Positions 36,216-46,449 of a stretch of DNA of 64,000 nt are shown one piece after another; position 1 is the first letter of the stretch; each line of letters opens with the position of its first letter. The position numbers were made by a program, and so were the translations under genes. The stretch comes from Apoderus coryli (Eukaryota; Arthropoda; Insecta; Coleoptera; Attelabidae). The notes below the pieces were generated by a model. That model ran no database searches. It was not told the DNA's origin and worked only from the letters and a program-made list of their open reading frames with translations. The DNA lies in assembly GCA_911728435.2 (NCBI GenBank), contig OU452208.1:8742001-8806000 (forward strand), in the 5' to 3' direction.

Positions 36216-36665
36216 TTAAAATTCGAAAACAATTTTTTTGCCAATTATAAACATGTATATTAAAGGAGCAACATTAAAATAGTAAAGGTTAACCTGAAAC
36301 CACTCACACATCCTTGAAAACACAGACTGATACTTATCTCTAAGCTCGGCCGCATCCTCACGAGAAATAACCAGTGATATATCATCCGCATAAATTAAAC
36401 AGGACCCAGGAGCAAAAATTCTATCAAAATCGTTAATGTATAACAAAAACAGTATATACACAACAGTACACCAACGCTGATTCGAATGGGTGATCAACAA
36501 ACTATGCATTATTCCATTAGTAACCATATTTATGGCGACATACTGGGACCGATCACGCAAATAAGTCGTGAGCCAGCCCAACGATCTGCCATAGTTCCAA
36601 CTTCTGAGCAAGTTTCTTATGATCCACGCAGTCAAAACCTCTATTGAGGTAACGAAAGAGAGACA
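36216..36665 (-). pseudogene. LINE reverse transcriptase remnant
   Basis: The minus strand reads RGFDCVDHKKLAQKLELW (motif A region, in a second frame), then WLTTYLRDRSQYVAINMVTNG, LLYINDFDRI and LIYADDISLVISREDAAEL. The YADD catalytic box is intact, but the QGSxLGPLLF motif is scrambled by an indel near 36470. Both ends are missing. Confidence 0.85.
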
Positions 36666-36704
36666 AATTAGAGTTAAATTGTGGACAACAAACGTAAAGT
36701 GCAA

Positions 36705-37513
36705 ACAGATACCTAATTGTGCAATTTTGTCAACTTTAAAGTTCTGATATGCTTCTGCGCAACTATTTAATTATTCATATTATTCCAGTAAACCAAATTA
36801 TTTTTTTTATACAGTTAGGGATAAATATTACAGAAGATTTTTCGAGATTAATTAAATATATTGAGAGTAGACAGATTATCCCCCTCAAGGTGAAAAATTG
36901 AGTGAATTGAAACTTAAATAGGGAGTTTTTGATAGGATATACTGTACGGCAAGTTGCTTGTGAATTTCCAAATTAATCTTCCTTTCAAAGTATTATAACA
37001 GTTAAAATGAATGTGTACAAGTTCTTTTTCTTCCTTTTAATTAAAAAGTTTAATGTAAAAATAATAGTTTTCTTGTAATTCATAGTATGCTCTCATTTCT
37101 ACTTATAAGTAATATAATTGTATACTCCATAGACCAGTTTACCAATTTAGTTCTTAACTACATAATAAAGTGTCCGCTACAATTTGTTCTTCCTTTAATC
37201 AATTGTATTAATACATAAATAACATGATCTATATAAGTAATTCAGTTTAGTTTTATTTGAAACAAAACTTTAAGGTGTAGGTATACCGTATATTAGTTGT
37301 TGTAATACCTTGAATAGAATGCCGCCATATTAAGAGTATTATATCTGCAGCCATGTTTGTTCGTTTGATTTATACACTGTGTCTCAAAAATATTTTTTTT
37401 CTTAAATTTTTGTAAAAGTCAATGTATACAGTGTAAGCCAAATGTTTGGAAACCCTTTTATATACAGGGTGCGTCACCCTAGACGCGACGGTCTACTATG
37501 GCAGAACTATTCA
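36705..37513. other. no gene seen
   Basis: AT-rich; an orphan end TATATACAGGGTGCGTCACC lies at about 37461-37480. Confidence 0.45.
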
Positions 37514-37515
37514 TA

Positions 37516-39038
37516 CACTGCTCAAAAAAAAAATTAAAGGAACACTTTTGTATAACCCTGTAACTTATTAAGTGATAATTATATACAGATGACCATTTAG
37601 ATTCTGAAAGACACACATTTTCTTGTAATAAACCGATTAATAGAACTTTCAACTAATCCTTTATTTGTAAACTAAGATCAACATTAAAAAAAAAATGCCA
37701 ATAACAAAATGAACAGAAAACATTTTTCAAATGGCAATGTTCCGCTATCTGAAAACCAATGTGTTTTAGTATCGCGTGTGCCTTCCAGCAGCACGAATGA
37801 CTGTTTGGCATATTTCTCACGAGCCTTCGAATGTCTTCCTGTGATATACTGTCCCACTCTTCGATTAGGGCTTCTGTTAATTGCTGAATGGTTTGAGGTG
37901 GATTTGGACGACGTCTGTCCAATATAGCCCATAAGGGTTCAATTGGATTGACGTCAGGGCGTATCGCTGGCCAATCCATTTTACGAATTTCATGCTCGTT
38001 AAGAAAATCTATAGTAATCGCAGCAGTATGAGGCCTTCCATTATCCTGCATGAAAAGAAAATCATATGCTGCAGGAATAACCTGATCTAACAGACTGATA
38101 TCCATATATCTTGCAGCTGTAAGACTTCCCAGTTTCACTACAAGATCGGTTTTTGCTTCCAAACTTATTCCACCTCAGACCATTATCGGATCATCTCCAA
38201 ATCTGGATACTTCTTGTACAGCAGCATTGGATTATCGTTCATTCCGACGTCTATACACACGCAATCGGTCATCACAACGAGTGAGATGAAATCTTGATGC
38301 GTCTGTAAAAAGTACTGGCCTCCATTGTCGAAGTTGCCATCCCAAATGTTCACGAGCAAACTTTAATCGCATAGTTTTATGATGTCGAGTTAAAACAGGT
38401 TTTCGTACCGACCTTCTTGGTTTTAAATCTCCTTCCCGTAACAGTCTGGTTAGAAATGGTTACCTGATGAGCCATCCTAAGTGTACTTTGAAGATCTTTT
38501 GCTGTCGTTATTCGTTTTCGCAAAGAAGAAATTACTAAATATCGGTCCTGAATTTGTGTTGTTTTGCGATTCCGACCTTATCCGGTTTGGCTTTTATATC
38601 ATCCAGTCTCTCTATAGCGATTTTACACACGTTTAGTAACTGACATACTGGGATTAAAATTTCTAGCTACTTGTTGATTTTTTACACCAATTTCAACTAA
38701 AGCTATAGCACGAGTGACTTCTATCTCGCTAAGATCTCTCATTTAGACAGATAATGAATTGAACAACTACAAACTGTCATGCCGTTGCCCGATGACGCTC
38801 TCTAAGCCTGCCGCGACATAAAACCTAAATGTGAATATTTTCATAATCACTTTATTTTTTGTACTTGCTGTGGAATATTAAACTTATCTCGAATAAATGA
38901 GCATAATCACGTTTATTTTTTAACAAATCACAAAAATAAAATGTAAATCCCTTATGAAAATATAATTTTCATTTGTTAATAACAGCTAGCCAAAAACAGG
39001 GTTATCCAAAAGTGTTCTTTTAATTTTTTTGAGCAGTG
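37516..39038 (-). mobile_element. full-length Tc1-type element with both TIRs and TA target duplication
   Basis: Left end CACTGCTCAAAAAAAAAATT (37516) and right end AATTTTTTTGAGCAGTG (ending 39038) are inverted repeats of about 44 bp (both reach AACCCTG inward). They are flanked by TA at 37514-37515 and 39039-39040. Length is 1523 bp, right for a complete Tc1-like element. Confidence 0.95.
37653..38742 (-). pseudogene. Tc1-type DD34E transposase, multiply disrupted
   Basis: The start ATG (38742) is followed by RDLSEIEVTRAIALVEIGV and QQVARNFN (HTH region). Stops and frameshifts then break the frame until an open stretch at 38162-37653 with FLFMQDNGRPHTA, MDWPAIRPDVNPIEPLWAIL. Between the D of QDN and the E of PIE there are 34 residues, the Tc1 DD34E signature. 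Overall length (about 363 codons) fits a Tc1 transposase. The N-terminal half has many stops, so it is inactive. Confidence 0.9.
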
Positions 39039-39401
39039 TATTTTCAAAATCCTTTCAACTTTGTAGACTTATTAGGACTACATTCTAAAATAGGTGCCAT
39101 TTATCCAGGGTGTTACATTATCCCGTAGCATATCGAACTTAAGTTTTTTTTAAATGGAAACCCTAGATATTACTTCTGCTTTCGATTCAAACAAAATCTT
39201 ATTAAATGATTTTGATATTTTCTTTGCTCTAAAATGCATAGTTAACTAGATATTAATTTTAAAAGTCAAAAAGCATGCCCAATTATAAGCCATTTTTTAT
39301 TATTACACCAAGGCGTTTTGCAAATAGTAGGTATTTCATAATATGTACAACATCCTGTAGTAAAATAGTCCATTACACATTGGTTCGAAAAGCTACCTAT
39401 T

Positions 39402-40624
39402 ATACAGGGTGATGACATTTTGCAAACCCATAAAAATCTTGATTTTTTCAAATGGCACACCCTTTATATTATCTCACTATTGAAAAGCCAGCATTTTAAC
39501 GATTCAAAAAATACCATAGAAGTTATTGCTTTAATAACACTTTTTTTTTCTAAATTCAAAATTGCTTACGAAAGGAGTTATAGCTTTTGAAATATGGCAC
39601 ATAGCATAGGTTTTTTAAAGGTATCGCGAAAACGCCTTTAGCCATTGGAGTGAAATGTGACATAGTTCTCTAAATAGAAGCATTTGTTAGTCATAACCTG
39701 CTGAATTAAATGGCACCATAGGCATCCGAACATTGTAGGGTATGAAGGGACATTTTTAATCAAAACTATTTCTTCACTAATTTTTCTAGAATTCTGACTG
39801 CGTTTTCGAGAAAAATTAAGTTTGTTTAATATATGCGGATTAACATAGTAACTAATTGCAGGCTCTGTCAAGTTACCTAGTGGCTTTGCATCATCGACTA
39901 ATTGAAACGGGATCAGTATCTCCTAAAAATATGAAACGGGAAGACATGCTGATGAGACAGATGAAAATATTTTGAAGGAAGTTCAAGCAAACCCTGAAAT
40001 TAGCGTAAGACGCTTGGCTGCGATGTATCCAGAAATTTAAAATATTCTATTTGGACTATTTTGGATAAAGAATTGCTTTATCCGGTTCATTTTAGAAAGG
40101 TACAGGCCTTGTTAGAAATCGATTATCCTGCTCGTGTCGAGTTTTCCACTTGGTTGCGCAACTAAGTAACTCAAAACGAAGGTTTCCTAATGCGTATTTT
40201 ATTTTTCGATGAAGCTACTTTTACCAAGGATGGAATTTAGAATTTACATAATGCACATCATTACGTAGTTATATCGGCGATAATCTCCAAGTCATAAAAG
40301 AAACTAAACATCAACTTAAATTTAGTATAAATGTGTGGATTGGAGTAATTGGGAATAATTTATTAGGTCCTGTAGAGATGCCGGGTCGTTTAAACGGAGC
40401 AGATTATTTCTGGAAAACACTTTGCCTGATCTGTTAAATAATGAATTAAAATTGAATATCTCGCGATACCTTTAAAAAACCTATATATGCTAAGCCGCCA
40501 TCTTTCAAGAGCTATAACTTCTTTCTGAAGCAATTTCACGTGAGAAGTTTGACGTCGAAGTGCCATGAAATCCACTCTAGAATTTGTGGCTTATGTTTGG
40601 TCCAGTTTCTGGACACCCTGTATA
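39402..40624 (+). mobile_element. IS630-type element with long inverted ends and a decayed transposase
   Basis: The left end TATACAGGGTGATGAC and the right end GGACACCCTGTATAAT are of one type. Subterminal inverted repeats confirm the pair: AGGAGTTATAGCTTTTGAAA ... GGTTTTTTAAAGGTATCGCG (39575-39633) is repeated in reverse at 40452-40520. Between them the plus strand shows ENILKEVQANPEISVRRLAA (HTH part) and SINVWIGVIGNNLLGPVEMP with RLNGADY, the same transposase type as at 4490-5063. The frame is full of stops. Confidence 0.8.
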
Positions 40625-41617
40625 ATAGCCCATTTTTACACTCTTTTGGAACGCCAATGTGATCTAAATATATATAAATAAATATATAATTGTAACCAAT
40701 AATTCTACTACATATTTCCATGTCTGTATTTTTGTTACGGCCGTAGCGAAAGTTAACGTACAATACCTGTATTATTCAATGGTCAATCGTTTAAGAAGTA
40801 GGAATTTTTTAACTCTTTAAACCCGTTGCCTACTACTACTTTGCGGTCTAGTTTTACCACCCCATCCAATTTTAATTAATATTTCAATTCGTTGAATATT
40901 GCTTAAATTATTAAGACTTCTAGAACAATATTCCGCAATTATTGACAGTATACACAAATAAGCAATAATGGTTTTAGCACACACTATATTATGAAATGTT
41001 TGTAACAAAAGATTTTCTTAATAAATTCCTTTACTATTAATTCCTATTTAATTGTTGGTCTTTTACCAATTAACGCTGGTGCATATTTAATACACCTTAT
41101 TTGTACTTTTATTTTAATTCGCATCATTTTCCCATATATACCAACTAGAATACACTTAGGCAAAGTTAACTGGTATTATATATTTACCACTTAATTAGAC
41201 TGTTTATTATACAGTAGAGAGGCATTCAAGTAAGCTGCAGGTATTTCTTTTTAGAACCAAATAACTAGTTTGTGTAAGTAAGCAATATAGCTATTTATTG
41301 CAATTAACATCCATTTGCAAATGCATGAATAAGTATAATGAAGCTTTTAACTGCGTTTGGTATTATACATGTCATAAGATATATTATTTTTGTTGTTAAA
41401 TTAACTTTTTAATGAGAAAACTACACAGTTAAAGTTAAAGAAGAAACGTTAATAATATGGAGAAACTAACTATGAACAGCACTAATTGAAACGTTGAAGT
41501 GATTAGAAAAAAAAAGCTTTGTTTAGAGCAGAGTAATCTCCAGAAAAACCAAGTACACCTCAAAAATAATCTTCGCAAATGCTTCAACAGCATCTTATTA
41601 TTCCTACTTTCGAAATA
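40625..41617. other. no gene seen
   Basis: AT-rich DNA with no recognisable exon or mobile element. A plus-strand frame near 41040-41180 looks hydrophobic but is not assignable. Confidence 0.45.
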
Positions 41618-41618
41618 T

Positions 41619-42500
41619 ACAGGGTGAGATAGGTTTTTGTATAGCCGAACTTTAACAACTTATTTTTGGGAAGCGTACTGCATTTGAGCCTCTCGAACTT
41701 TATGGAAGATTTTGCGGAAAGATCTTGGTTTGCATGCTTACAAAATCCAACTCGTGCAACAATTGACACACGATTACCAAGGCGTAGATTCGGTGAATGG
41801 GCCCAAAACAAGACTGTCGTTGATCCCGAATTTCATAAGCGAATGCAGCTCACTTTTGTTTGAATTGATACGTCAATAAACAAAACTGCCGTATTTGGAC
41901 TGATGGTAATCCTCAAGTGTATGTTGAGACACCGTTACATCCAGAAAAACTGACTGTTTGGCGTGCTTTATGGGGTGATGGAATCATTGGTCCGTACTTC
42001 TTTAAAAACGATGCTGGTCAGAACGTTACAGTCAATGATGACCACTATAGAGCCATGCTTACTGACTTTTTCGTTCACAAATTGAACAACCGTGATGTGC
42101 AGGAGCTGTGGTTTCAACAACACGGCGTAACATGTCACACAGCTCGTGCCACAATTGATTTATTGAAGGACACGTTTGGTAACCGCATAGTTTCACGTTT
42201 CGGACCCGTGAATTGGCCTCCAAGATAGTGCGATTTAAGGTCGCTAGATTATTTTCTGTCAGGATATGTGAAGTCGCTAGTCTACGCCGATAAGCCACAA
42301 ATGTTGGAAAAATTCATCGAAAATTGGACCTCCAGATTAGACTACGTCCGAGCCAGCTGTGGCGGTCATATGCCAGAAGTCATATTTAAATTATAATGCT
42401 AGAATATTATCTTTCGAATAAAGTAAATTTCATGTCAATTTAAAAAAATCATCTTTGTTTTATTCAATTTCAAAGTTCTACGCCTCTATAAAAACCACCA
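41619..42500 (+). mobile_element. Tc3-like transposon remnant
   Basis: The left end (ACAGGGTGAGATAGGTTTTT) and the right end (read inward GGTGGTTTTTATAGAG) match as short inverted repeats. The plus-strand transposase frame from about 41890 reads YVNKQNCRIWTDGNP, LHPEKLTVWRALWGDGIIGP, FQQHGVTCHTARATIDLL, then after a stop (NWPPR*CDL) LDYFLSGYVKSLVYAD and GGHMPEVIFK. The expected SDEAHF box is NAAHF and QQDG is QQHG, so two catalytic aspartates are lost. The N-terminal domain is shortened. Confidence 0.85.
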
Positions 42501-42501
42501 T

Positions 42502-42720
42502 TTACTTATCGCAGCTGTCGAGATAGTCATCTACATAGTGTTTCTTCGTGATAGCATTCAACATTTGTTTATCTTTAGTCAGAGGTTCTACGTTTAAGTT
42601 TTTAATAAATTGAGAACACGAGAGTTGCTCCAAAAGTCATTCTATATAGACATTGCATTTATCTTCTATTCTCCACGAAAATCGGTGTGAATCTTGATGT
42701 TCGGGTCTTATTCTTGTAGC
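42502..42720 (-). pseudogene. BEL/Pao-type LTR retrotransposon RT fragment
   Basis: The minus strand reads RPEHQDSHRFSWR, then MTFGAT in a shifted frame, QFIKNLN and KKHYVDDYLDSC. The MTFGA...xYxxN...HYVDDYLDS series is the BEL/Pao reverse transcriptase core, with the YVDD catalytic box intact. One stop and one frameshift are present. No LTR, integrase or gag part is seen. It abuts the right end of the Tc3-like transposon. Confidence 0.85.
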
Positions 42721-42724
42721 TGGT

Positions 42725-43784
42725 GAAACAACTCCTATGGTTGCTGGTCTCGGCTAGCGTCTCGCCCATCAAATTCTATAGTCCTCCGGGAGAGTGTTCC
42801 TTTTCTTACTAAGTACACAATATACTATTGTCACGGCCATTATTCTTGCGACACACTGTATATATTGTATTTTATTAAACAATTGTATATTCTTTCATTC
42901 CATGTCAACGTAAAATAAACGAAACGGTATAGTATACAAACTTGTTAAGCTTAATTTCACTAAAATTACAAATGGTAATCCGTCTTGAGGTAAACTAAGT
43001 GTTTTCAAAGTTATCTGTGGAGGATAATTATTGGTCTTACAACTCAACTTGGAAAACAATTTACTTCTAATATAATAACGTCGGTGTTAGTTCATATATA
43101 AGTACAACTGAAGATGTGACAGTTATATTAGATCTTGAGGATTAGACGTACTTTGCGCGTTCACACGGTGACGTCTTGTTGAATGTCTGACATTTTCGCA
43201 ATTAGAGCATTTTGTGTTCGGAAGGGAAATGTTAATTGCTGTCTGTTTGCGGTTGGAATAGTATAAATTTTTGAAAGGGATTAACTTTCTTGCACACCTG
43301 TATATGGGGTGTTTTTATTTTTGTAATACGTTTTCGCTCACATTTCAGAGTGTCCGAATTATTGTTAGTTCGAGTAACATGGAATTTATTATGTATTATT
43401 TAGTCACCGCATCATAGAAAGAAAGTAATTTTCGGTGAACAGTTTAGGAGCAGTCTGTTCACTCTTGACATTGAGATAACACCTCTCTTGTTGTTTTAAA
43501 TTAGCATGAAAAATGATGCATTACAATAAATTTAGTTGTGAACGTGCAAGAAAAGCAATTTTCGGAATTAACACGAACAAATCATTAATCACAAGAAAGG
43601 TATTTGTTGGTTGCGTACTTGTACTTATGTAAATCAATGAATAGGGGAGTTATATGGTATGAAATTTTATAGATATCTACATTATTCATAAAATATCAAA
43701 ATAAGAAAGCCTTTACTCCTTGATTTTCATTTCTACAAATAAAATAAACCAATTTAATTCAATAGATACAGATTTGCTTTATTT
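42725..43784. other. no gene seen; closest unique-looking DNA upstream of the homeobox exon
   Basis: 43100-43265 is less AT-rich and complex (GCGCGTTCACACGGTGACGTC, CAATTAGAGC). It shows no coding homology. Intron DNA near the exon could hold regulatory sites, but nothing proves it. Confidence 0.4.
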
Positions 43785-44070
43785 TATACAACGTGTTTCA
43801 AAAAGACCCGGCAATATTTAAGGGGGTGATTTCTTAGGTCATGTTATAGAAAAAAGTTTCCATAAACATATGTCCGGAAAAGCATTGTTTCGAAGATACA
43901 TGGTGTAAAAGTTTTTTTGTAAATAAATTAAGTCAAATATTTCTTTACCGATTTCTTTGAAATTTGGCAGCGTTGTTGCTAGAAGTATGAATTCCAGTGG
44001 CGTTAGTGGGGCAACTTATTATGATTCTTAAGGGTTTTTTAATAGGTACTCAAAAAACAATAACTCTAAC
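43785..44070. mobile_element. IS630-type transposon end or MITE fragment just upstream of the homeobox exon
   Basis: Begins TATACAACGTGTTTCAAAAAGACC, a variant of the TATACAGGGTGTTTC termini seen on several transposons in this window. It continues with the AT-rich subterminal sequence typical of these elements. No transposase frame and no matching opposite end were found. It ends about 100 bases before the splice acceptor. Confidence 0.4.
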
Positions 44071-44139
44071 TACTGATTAATTTTAAATGAATATTTCCTG
44101 ACAAAATTCACGTTGCTGAATTACATACCTCAAATATTC

Positions 44140-44170
44140 AAATTTATAATAGTTTGTTTGTTTTTTTCAG
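44140..44170 (+). promoter_or_regulatory. 3' splice site of the homeobox exon
   Basis: A T-rich tract (TTTGTTTGTTTTTTTCAG) ends in AG at 44169-44170. Homology to engrailed proteins begins with the next codon and is lost upstream, which fixes the exon border. A CTGAAT sequence about 50 bases upstream could serve as the branch point. Confidence 0.85.
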
Positions 44171-44532
44171 GTCCACGTACGCGTCGAATAAAGAAGCCCG
44201 GGACAAAAAGTGGTGCAACAACCCCAGAAGAAAAACGACCACGTACAGCATTCTCCGGAGCTCAGCTAGCACGATTAAAACATGAATTTGCTGAGAATCG
44301 ATACTTGACTGAACGACGACGGCAACAGCTCAGCGCTGAACTAGGATTAAATGAGGCACAAATTAAGATTTGGTTTCAAAACAAACGAGCCAAAATTAAG
44401 AAAGCTTCAGGTCAGAAGAATCCCCTAGCCTTGCAATTGATGGCACAAGGACTATATAATCATTCTACGATACCACTCAGTAAAGAAGAGGAGGAGTTGG
44501 AGAAAATGTCTGCAAGTAAAGGGCCAACGTAA
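44171..44532 (+). CDS. engrailed-family homeobox gene, terminal coding exon (engrailed or invected)
   Basis: Encodes the C-terminal 119 residues of an engrailed-class homeodomain transcription factor, a nuclear DNA-binding repressor used in segment and compartment patterning. The exon opens with the last two bases of a split codon (phase 1) right after a pyrimidine tract and AG, then reads [10 protein letters not shown] (EH3-like basic stretch), the homeodomain at 44230-44409 (EKRPRTAF through [14 protein letters not shown]3, R5, F8, W48, Q50 and N51 all present), and the EH5 block [17 protein letters not shown] followed by an acidic EEEELE tail and TAA at 44530. An upstream in-frame ATG at 44113 lies in the intron and is not a start. 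No frameshift or stop interrupts it, and codon use is less AT-biased than the surroundings, so it looks functional. EH1 and EH2 (with the optional invected RS microexon) are not in this window, so the paralogue cannot be named. Confidence 0.95.
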
Positions 44533-44931
44533 ATAATTAACTTTAGAATTCATCAAAATATAAATCAATTTCGGCCATGTAGTAATATAAATGTAATACG
44601 TAAGCCAGATTTAGATTACAAAAATACAATATGGTGCAATTATTTTAATAATTTAGTTACCAATTATTTTGTCTTCCTATTTCTTTTTATGTGTATAAAG
44701 GCCTATCACTGTTAAATTTTGGTTGTTCAAGTAGAATGATAGATTTAAGTTTAGAAAAATCGGTACTTCACTAGCTAATAACTTATTTATTGACTATCAG
44801 AAGAAAAATCGTATAAAACAGTATAGAAAGTTGCATCATATTGTAAAATTTGTCCAATCTGATTGTTAAATAACAAATTTAGTCTCAAATAGTATATAAT
44901 TTATATGCGACATTTTGTTTACAAAAATAAA
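44533..44931 (+). other. putative 3' UTR with AATAAA signal
   Basis: AT-rich sequence after the homeobox stop codon without mobile-element homology. The first clear AATAAA is at 44926-44931, about 400 bases past the stop. It is a plausible polyadenylation signal, but such hexamers are common in AT-rich DNA. Confidence 0.3.
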
Positions 44932-46156
44932 ATACTTTTTCAATTCTCCAGGCACATTTTGCTACCAATCTTGACAGGTACAGCAAAGAATAGTAAACTC
45001 TCTTCTCTTATTCACTCTAATCTTGAACGAAAACAGCGTAAAGTTCGGCACAGATTTCTGACAATCAAAACAGGTGTAAAATATGCCATGTGCATTGCAA
45101 CGTTTACTTTTGTTGAGGCTTCTTTCAAGGAAAACATTTTTAACATAGTTCCCAAATCGTCACTTTTTTCATTAAAGTAAAGCCATTAGAAAAGAGAACA
45201 GATTTGTGTGTTATTCTTATGGAATCTACTCGCTTCAACAATACTCGGCTGCCAGACTGTTTTTGAAATTATCGCTATCCACCTCGTACTCATTATTCGC
45301 GCAATACCGTAATTAATCCGAAATCTATTTACACCCGATACACGCGCAGATGCTTCATTAAACATACATTTTATTTCCCCAAGTTTATTTTATGTTATTT
45401 TTGCTAAGATAATTTGGTTCTTCCATATTATTTTTATTTCATTCAATTCAGCAATCGAATATTGATTTTTTACCGTCGTCACCAGACGAGCTACAATTTC
45501 AATAATAATAAAAAAAGTTCAATGATCCCGTTCGAGTAACAATATGTGCAGACGAGCTACAATTTCAATAATATTAAAAAAAGTTCAATGAACTGGGTCA
45601 TACAGATGCAAGAAATGTATCGATTTATTCCTTCTAACATTATTAGAGATGCAAGAAATATATTGATATATTATTTCTTTCATTGTTAGAGATGCAAGAA
45701 ATGTATGGATATATTCCATTCGATCTCAATTTCTTTTTAATGTTGAACTATTGTCTCGAGGATGTCAACTGGGTCTATGGACCACTTGCGTGAATTACTA
45801 AATTGGATTACTAAAGGTTCTTAATATAGGGCAATGTAAAAGTTCCTTTTTGAAAAAATAAATTTATAATCATTTGATTTATTTATTTTTTAATATAAAA
45901 ATGTAATCGACAATTTTTGGAGTAGAATAAAAATTGGAAAACACAACTTTACCCAAAAACGTCACGAGTGTTTTGCTAGCACTGTTAGCAACTCTCGAGT
46001 TTTTATTGCCGCTTGGGGTTATTAATAGTGTTAGCGAAGCGCGCTACGAGTATTAAATACGTGTTCATTTAATAATATCTGATACATTTGCAAATGGTTT
46101 TTGTGAAATTAAAATGCAATGGATCATTAATATACAGTGTTCGGTCATCATCATCA
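44932..46156. other. no gene seen; contains two families of short tandem repeats
   Basis: 45483-45592 holds two copies of a ~69 bp unit starting CAGACGAGCTACAATTTC. 45606-45720 holds three units starting AGATGCAAGAAATGTAT (with variants). A 91-residue plus frame at 44905-45180 is unrecognised and probably chance. Confidence 0.6.
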
Positions 46157-46444
46157 TCAGCATTCACTCGCTATGCCATTTAATTCAAAGAACTCTGCTA
46201 TAAGACATCTTTGGTGGTACTTTTCTAGGGTTTTTAAATGCCTTCGATAAGTGGTCCAAGATTCACAGCTATACGTAAGGGTAGGAACTACAATAGAATT
46301 ATACACTCGCAATTTGGTTCGAACGTTGATGTTATGATTATCGAAGACTCTTGTTCTCATACGGCCAAAATATGCGTTTGTCCATTTTATACGATGCTGA
46401 ATCTCATCATCGATATCCAGGCTCTCTATTATTGATTCTCCCAT
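46157..46444 (-). pseudogene. LINE ORF C-terminal fragment
   Basis: A 95-codon minus frame reads DIDDEIQHRIKWTNAYFGRM, TRVFDNHNINVRTKLRVYN and CESWTTYRRHLKTLEKYHQRC. This is the region after the RT core in RTE-related or similar insect LINEs. It is open throughout but lacks the RT itself. The same protein block is at 17102-17230. Confidence 0.8.
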
Positions 46445-46449
46445 CTCCA

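Larger units (their letters stand above)
1..44170 (+). other. probable giant intron (or intron plus upstream DNA) of the engrailed-family gene
   Basis: The exon at 44171 needs an upstream exon encoding EH1 and EH2 (the WxxWVYCTRYSDRP-type block). I found no plus-strand reading frame with this block anywhere upstream. If the gene is intact, the intron before the homeobox exon is longer than 44 kb. All recognisable content is mobile-element debris, in both orientations. The alternative, that the 5' exons are missing or misassembled, cannot be excluded from this window. Confidence 0.5.

Noticed and set aside
40817..41180. Possible mitochondrial insertion (hydrophobic AT-rich frames)
   Set aside because: No recognisable mitochondrial protein motif in order; AT-rich composition alone explains it.
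44113..44170. In-frame ATG and hydrophobic leader upstream of the homeodomain
   Set aside because: It lies in the intron before a clear pyrimidine tract and AG; engrailed homology starts only at 44171.
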